The notes beneath the pieces were generated by a model, which saw nothing but the letters and a program-made list of their open reading frames with translations, did no database searches and was not told the origin of the DNA. A DNA stretch of 7,195 bases. Source: Chloroflexota bacterium. Lineage in GTDB: Bacteria > Chloroflexota > Anaerolineae > UBA7937 > JACPPX01. The position numbers and the translations under genes are program-made. The stretch is taken from contig JACPWV010000096.1 in assembly GCA_016196905.1 (NCBI GenBank), positions 1 through 7,195 of the forward strand, given 5' to 3'. Below, piece by piece: positions 5,504 to 7,195 of the stretch. How positions within the stretch are numbered: position 1 is the stretch's first letter; each line of letters starts with the position of its first letter.

Positions 5504-6535
5504 ATGCGAGAAACCGAGCTGGTGACGAAAAGCGGCGTTGCGCAGATGGCGGCGTTGACGCAACTGCGCTACAGATTGGCTGATTATCCTGCGGCGGTGG
5601 CCACGATCAGCTTCTTGGGAGTGTTTCTTTTCTTCTCCATTTTCGCTGAGAACTTCGTGAAGCCCATTGCCATCGCAAATATCCTGACCTTCGCCAGCAT
5701 CACCGGCATCCTGGTCATCGGCGTGGGCATGCTGATGATCTCCGGCGAGTTCGACCTATCGGTAGGTTCAACTTTTGCCGTGGCGAGTTATGTCTTTGCC
5801 CTGTCCCTCAACGCGGAGATTGCGCCCATACCGGCCCTGCTGCTCGCCCTGCTGGTCAGCGCTGGATTGGGGCTGATCAACGGTTTGATCGTCATCGGAA
5901 CTGGAATCCCGTCGTTCATCACAACCTTGGGAACGATGCTAGCTTACCGGGGCATTGCGCGGGCTATCGGCGGTGGAGATTTTGCCACCTATGCTGGAGA
6001 CCCTCCCGCCCTTTTCGGCTTTTTGAATGGTTCGCTCGATGCAGTCAACCAGCTCTTCACCCCGCCCAGTACTTTCCGTGTTTCAATCCCGTGGTTTATC
6101 CTCATCGCAATGGTGATATCGCTCATTTTAACGCGAACGCAGTATGGTAACTGGGTCTTTGCCACGGGGGGCAATCCTGGCGCGGCGCTGGCGCAGGGTG
6201 TACCCGTCCAGCGAGTCAAGTTGATCAATTTCATGCTATGCGGACTCTGGGCCGGCATCGCTAGCGTCATGCAATTCGCTCACCGCACCAGCGTAGACCC
6301 TTTACGCGGGGAAGGAACGGAGCTGATCGCGGTCGCGGCTTGCGTCATCGGCGGCGTGCGGCTCACCGGTGGGCACGGTACCATCCTCGGCGCTTGCGTC
6401 GGGATCCTGCTGTTGCAAATGCTAGAGCAAGGTCTGGTGCTGATGCAGATCCCCGTGCAGATCTTTCAAGCCGTGGCGGGTTTGATCTTAATCACCGCAG
6501 TGATCAGCAACACCTATCTTGGCAAACCAGCCTAA
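5504..6535 (+). CDS. Sugar (ribose/inositol-type, CUT2) ABC transporter permease
   Basis: This 343-residue inner-membrane permease of the BPD_transp_2/RbsC family is mostly hydrophobic with roughly 8-10 helices, the first near 29-48. Family landmarks: GEFDLSVGS (81-89), the usual GxxDLSVGS motif with E-F in the variable places; IPSFITTLGTMLAYRGIAR (135-153); GNPGAALAQGVPVQRVKL (223-240), the cytoplasmic loop expected to contact the ATPase; and VAACVIGGVRLTGGHGTILGA (277-297). Such permeases act with a binding protein and an RbsA-type double ATPase. Its place between iolB and a binding lipoprotein suggests myo-inositol or a related cyclitol or sugar as cargo, by context only. The ATG at 5504 leaves a normal 28-residue lead before helix 1. 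No good Shine-Dalgarno is visible, so translation may be coupled to iolB, or a GTG (5522) or ATG (5546) may be used instead. Confidence 0.88.
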   Translation: MRETELVTKSGVAQMAALTQLRYRLADYPAAVATISFLGVFLFFSIFAENFVKPIAIANILTFASITGILVIGVGMLMISGEFDLSVGSTFAVASYVFALSLNAEIAPIPALLLALLVSAGLGLINGLIVIGTGIPSFITTLGTMLAYRGIARAIGGGDFATYAGDPPALFGFLNGSLDAVNQLFTPPSTFRVSIPWFILIAMVISLILTRTQYGNWVFATGGNPGAALAQGVPVQRVKLINFMLCGLWAGIASVMQFAHRTSVDPLRGEGTELIAVAACVIGGVRLTGGHGTILGACVGILLLQMLEQGLVLMQIPVQIFQAVAGLILITAVISNTYLGKPA

Positions 6536-6606
6536 TCGATTCGCTCGCGGTACGGCGCGCTGGAAATCGCCTTGTAGCGGACGGTTGGCCTACAGTTCGC
6601 CTTGAT

Positions 6607-6636
6607 TTGGACCTGGCACTTTTTCGAGTCTAAAAT
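6607..6636 (+). promoter_or_regulatory. Possible internal promoter before the binding-protein gene
   Basis: TTGGAC (6607-6612), an 18-base spacer and TAAAAT (6631-6636, five of six) could start transcription near 6643. An extra promoter here would raise binding protein above permease, as is often needed. The -35 match is poor, so confidence is low. Confidence 0.3.
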
Positions 6637-6651
6637 GAATGTTTGACAGAG

Positions 6652-6662
6652 GAAGGAGGTGA
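6652..6662 (+). promoter_or_regulatory. Extra perfect Shine-Dalgarno without an evident gene
   Basis: GAAGGAGGTGA followed by TC (to 6664) matches the complement of the 16S rRNA 3' end almost without error. It is identical over 11 bases to the ribosome binding site at 6740-6750. No ATG, GTG or TTG lies at 5-10 bases; the next in-frame start is an ATG 23 bases after the GGAGG core. Confidence 0.5.
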
Positions 6663-6682
6663 TCATCCCCCGAGCCCAAAAA

Positions 6683-6733
6683 ATGCATCGTAGACTTCCG
6701 AGTCGTCCAACCCTGGCTGAGATTCTCGCCTAG
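6683..6733 (+). CDS. Possible 16-residue leader peptide
   Basis: ATG at 6683 opens a 16-codon frame (MHRRLPSRPTLAEILA) ending in TAG at 6733, seven bases before the binding-protein ribosome binding site. The same frame is open back to 6647, so a non-standard start (ATC 6665, or GTG 6659 inside the Shine-Dalgarno) would give a slightly longer peptide. The only evidence is the strong upstream Shine-Dalgarno and the close spacing. The peptide has no run of one amino acid that would suggest classic attenuation. It may well be untranslated. Confidence 0.2.
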   Translation: MHRRLPSRPTLAEILA

Positions 6734-6739
6734 ACTGCT

Positions 6740-6750
6740 GAAGGAGGTGA
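6740..6750 (+). promoter_or_regulatory. Strong ribosome binding site of the binding-protein gene
   Basis: GAAGGAGGTGA lies 4 bases (9 from the GGAGG core) before the GTG at 6755 and decides that start. It is one of the strongest possible Shine-Dalgarno sequences, in keeping with the high expression usual for ABC binding proteins. Confidence 0.85.
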
Positions 6751-6754
6751 AGAA

Positions 6755-7195
6755 GTGAAAAAGATCGGTCTACTCCTGGTGATCGCCGGTGCCTTGGTCG
6801 TCGCCGCCTGCGCACCCACGGCGACGCCCACGCCCAAGGCGGTGGAGCCTACCCCGACTGAAGTCCAGCCTACACCCGAGGCGGAGCTCAACTTTGTCCT
6901 GGTCCAGCACGCCTTGTGCGCCTGGGATTCCTTCTGGTGCACGGTGGAGCAGGGCATCACCGACGCGGCCGAAGACATGGGCGTGAAGGTCACGGTGCTG
7001 GGCCCGGACGCGTTCGACCTGGAGAGAACCGCCGCCCTCATCGACCAGGCCGTGGCCGCTAACCCCGACGGCATCGCCCTTACCGTCACCGATCCCGTCC
7101 TCTTCAAGGAACCCATCACACGCGCCATCAACGCCGGCATCCCCGTCATCGCCTACAACGCCGGCTCCGGCCCAGTGAAAGATGGCATCCCCTAC
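6755..7195 (+). CDS. Sugar-binding lipoprotein of an ABC transporter (Peripla_BP_4 type), 5' part
   Basis: The frame runs open from GTG 6755 to the window edge: 147 residues with no stop, so the gene continues to the right. Residues 1-18 are a lipoprotein signal peptide (KK, then a hydrophobic core, then VVAA) with lipobox cysteine C19. A Pro/Thr-rich linker follows (about 20-44), holding the domain off the membrane. From residue 46 the ligand-binding domain begins (NFVLVQHALCAWDSFW), then QGITDAAEDMGVKVTVLGPD, the repeated-helix region IDQAVAANPDGIALTVTD and the strand INAGIPVIAYNAG, all typical of the RbsB-like family. C55 and C62 are close and could form a disulfide outside the cell. It should deliver ligand to the permease encoded just upstream; myo-inositol is a guess from iolB. 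If the DUF1461 protein is active on lipoproteins, this would be a natural substrate. Confidence 0.88.
   Translation, partial: MKKIGLLLVIAGALVVAACAPTATPTPKAVEPTPTEVQPTPEAELNFVLVQHALCAWDSFWCTVEQGITDAAEDMGVKVTVLGPDAFDLERTAALIDQAVAANPDGIALTVTDPVLFKEPITRAINAGIPVIAYNAGSGPVKDGIPY

Noticed and set aside
6643..6648. Perfect TTGACA before the binding-protein gene
   Set aside because: No -10-like sequence lies 16-18 bases downstream; the stretch there is C-rich.

Overview
The window looks like a GC-rich bacterial chromosome segment, probably from Chloroflexota (Anaerolineae-like) or a close relative. This is inferred from gene content and style: a lipoprotein with a Pro/Thr-rich linker after its lipobox cysteine, a DUF1461/Lit-like membrane protein beside a fused MFS/spermidine-synthase-like protein, and a soluble GAF-type NarL-class kinase. 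No marker gene proves it. I see no transposase, integrase, phage gene or CRISPR array.

Left part (1-2667). The 3' end of an Amidase_3 cell-wall amidase enters from the left on the + strand and ends at 293. It converges on a two-gene minus-strand operon: a fused MFS/spermidine-synthase-like protein (2566-1031), then 6 bases later a DUF1461/Lit-like membrane protein (1024-437). The convergent gap holds overlapping inverted repeats. The operon promoter is a TTGGCC-N17-TATAAT set that overlaps the longest possible reading frame, which moves the likely start to the ATG at 2566.

Middle (2639-4000). A second promoter (TTGACA-N17-TACTAT) fires the other way into a soluble histidine kinase (GAF, HisKA_3, HATPase_c) with no response regulator beside it. 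A tRNA-Gly(CCC) follows under its own consensus promoter (TTGACA-N16-TATAAT).

Gap (4001-4613). About 600 bases have no convincing gene. They hold a terminator-like hairpin at 4122-4157, a run of GC-rich hairpins, and a cluster of TGACCC/GGGTCA half-sites just before the next operon, which are candidate operators.

Right part (4614-7195). Three + strand genes follow: iolB (5-deoxy-glucuronate isomerase of myo-inositol catabolism), a ribose/inositol-type (CUT2) ABC permease, and the 5' part of a sugar-binding lipoprotein that runs off the window. Together they suggest import and breakdown of myo-inositol or a related sugar. The ABC ATPase and the other iol enzymes are not in view. The binding-protein gene has a very strong ribosome binding site, and an identical copy lies 88 bases upstream in front of a tiny reading frame.

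Most genes belong to known families. The less expected observations are the unusually short DUF1461 protein, the duplicated Shine-Dalgarno, and the structured, half-site-rich leader before iolB.
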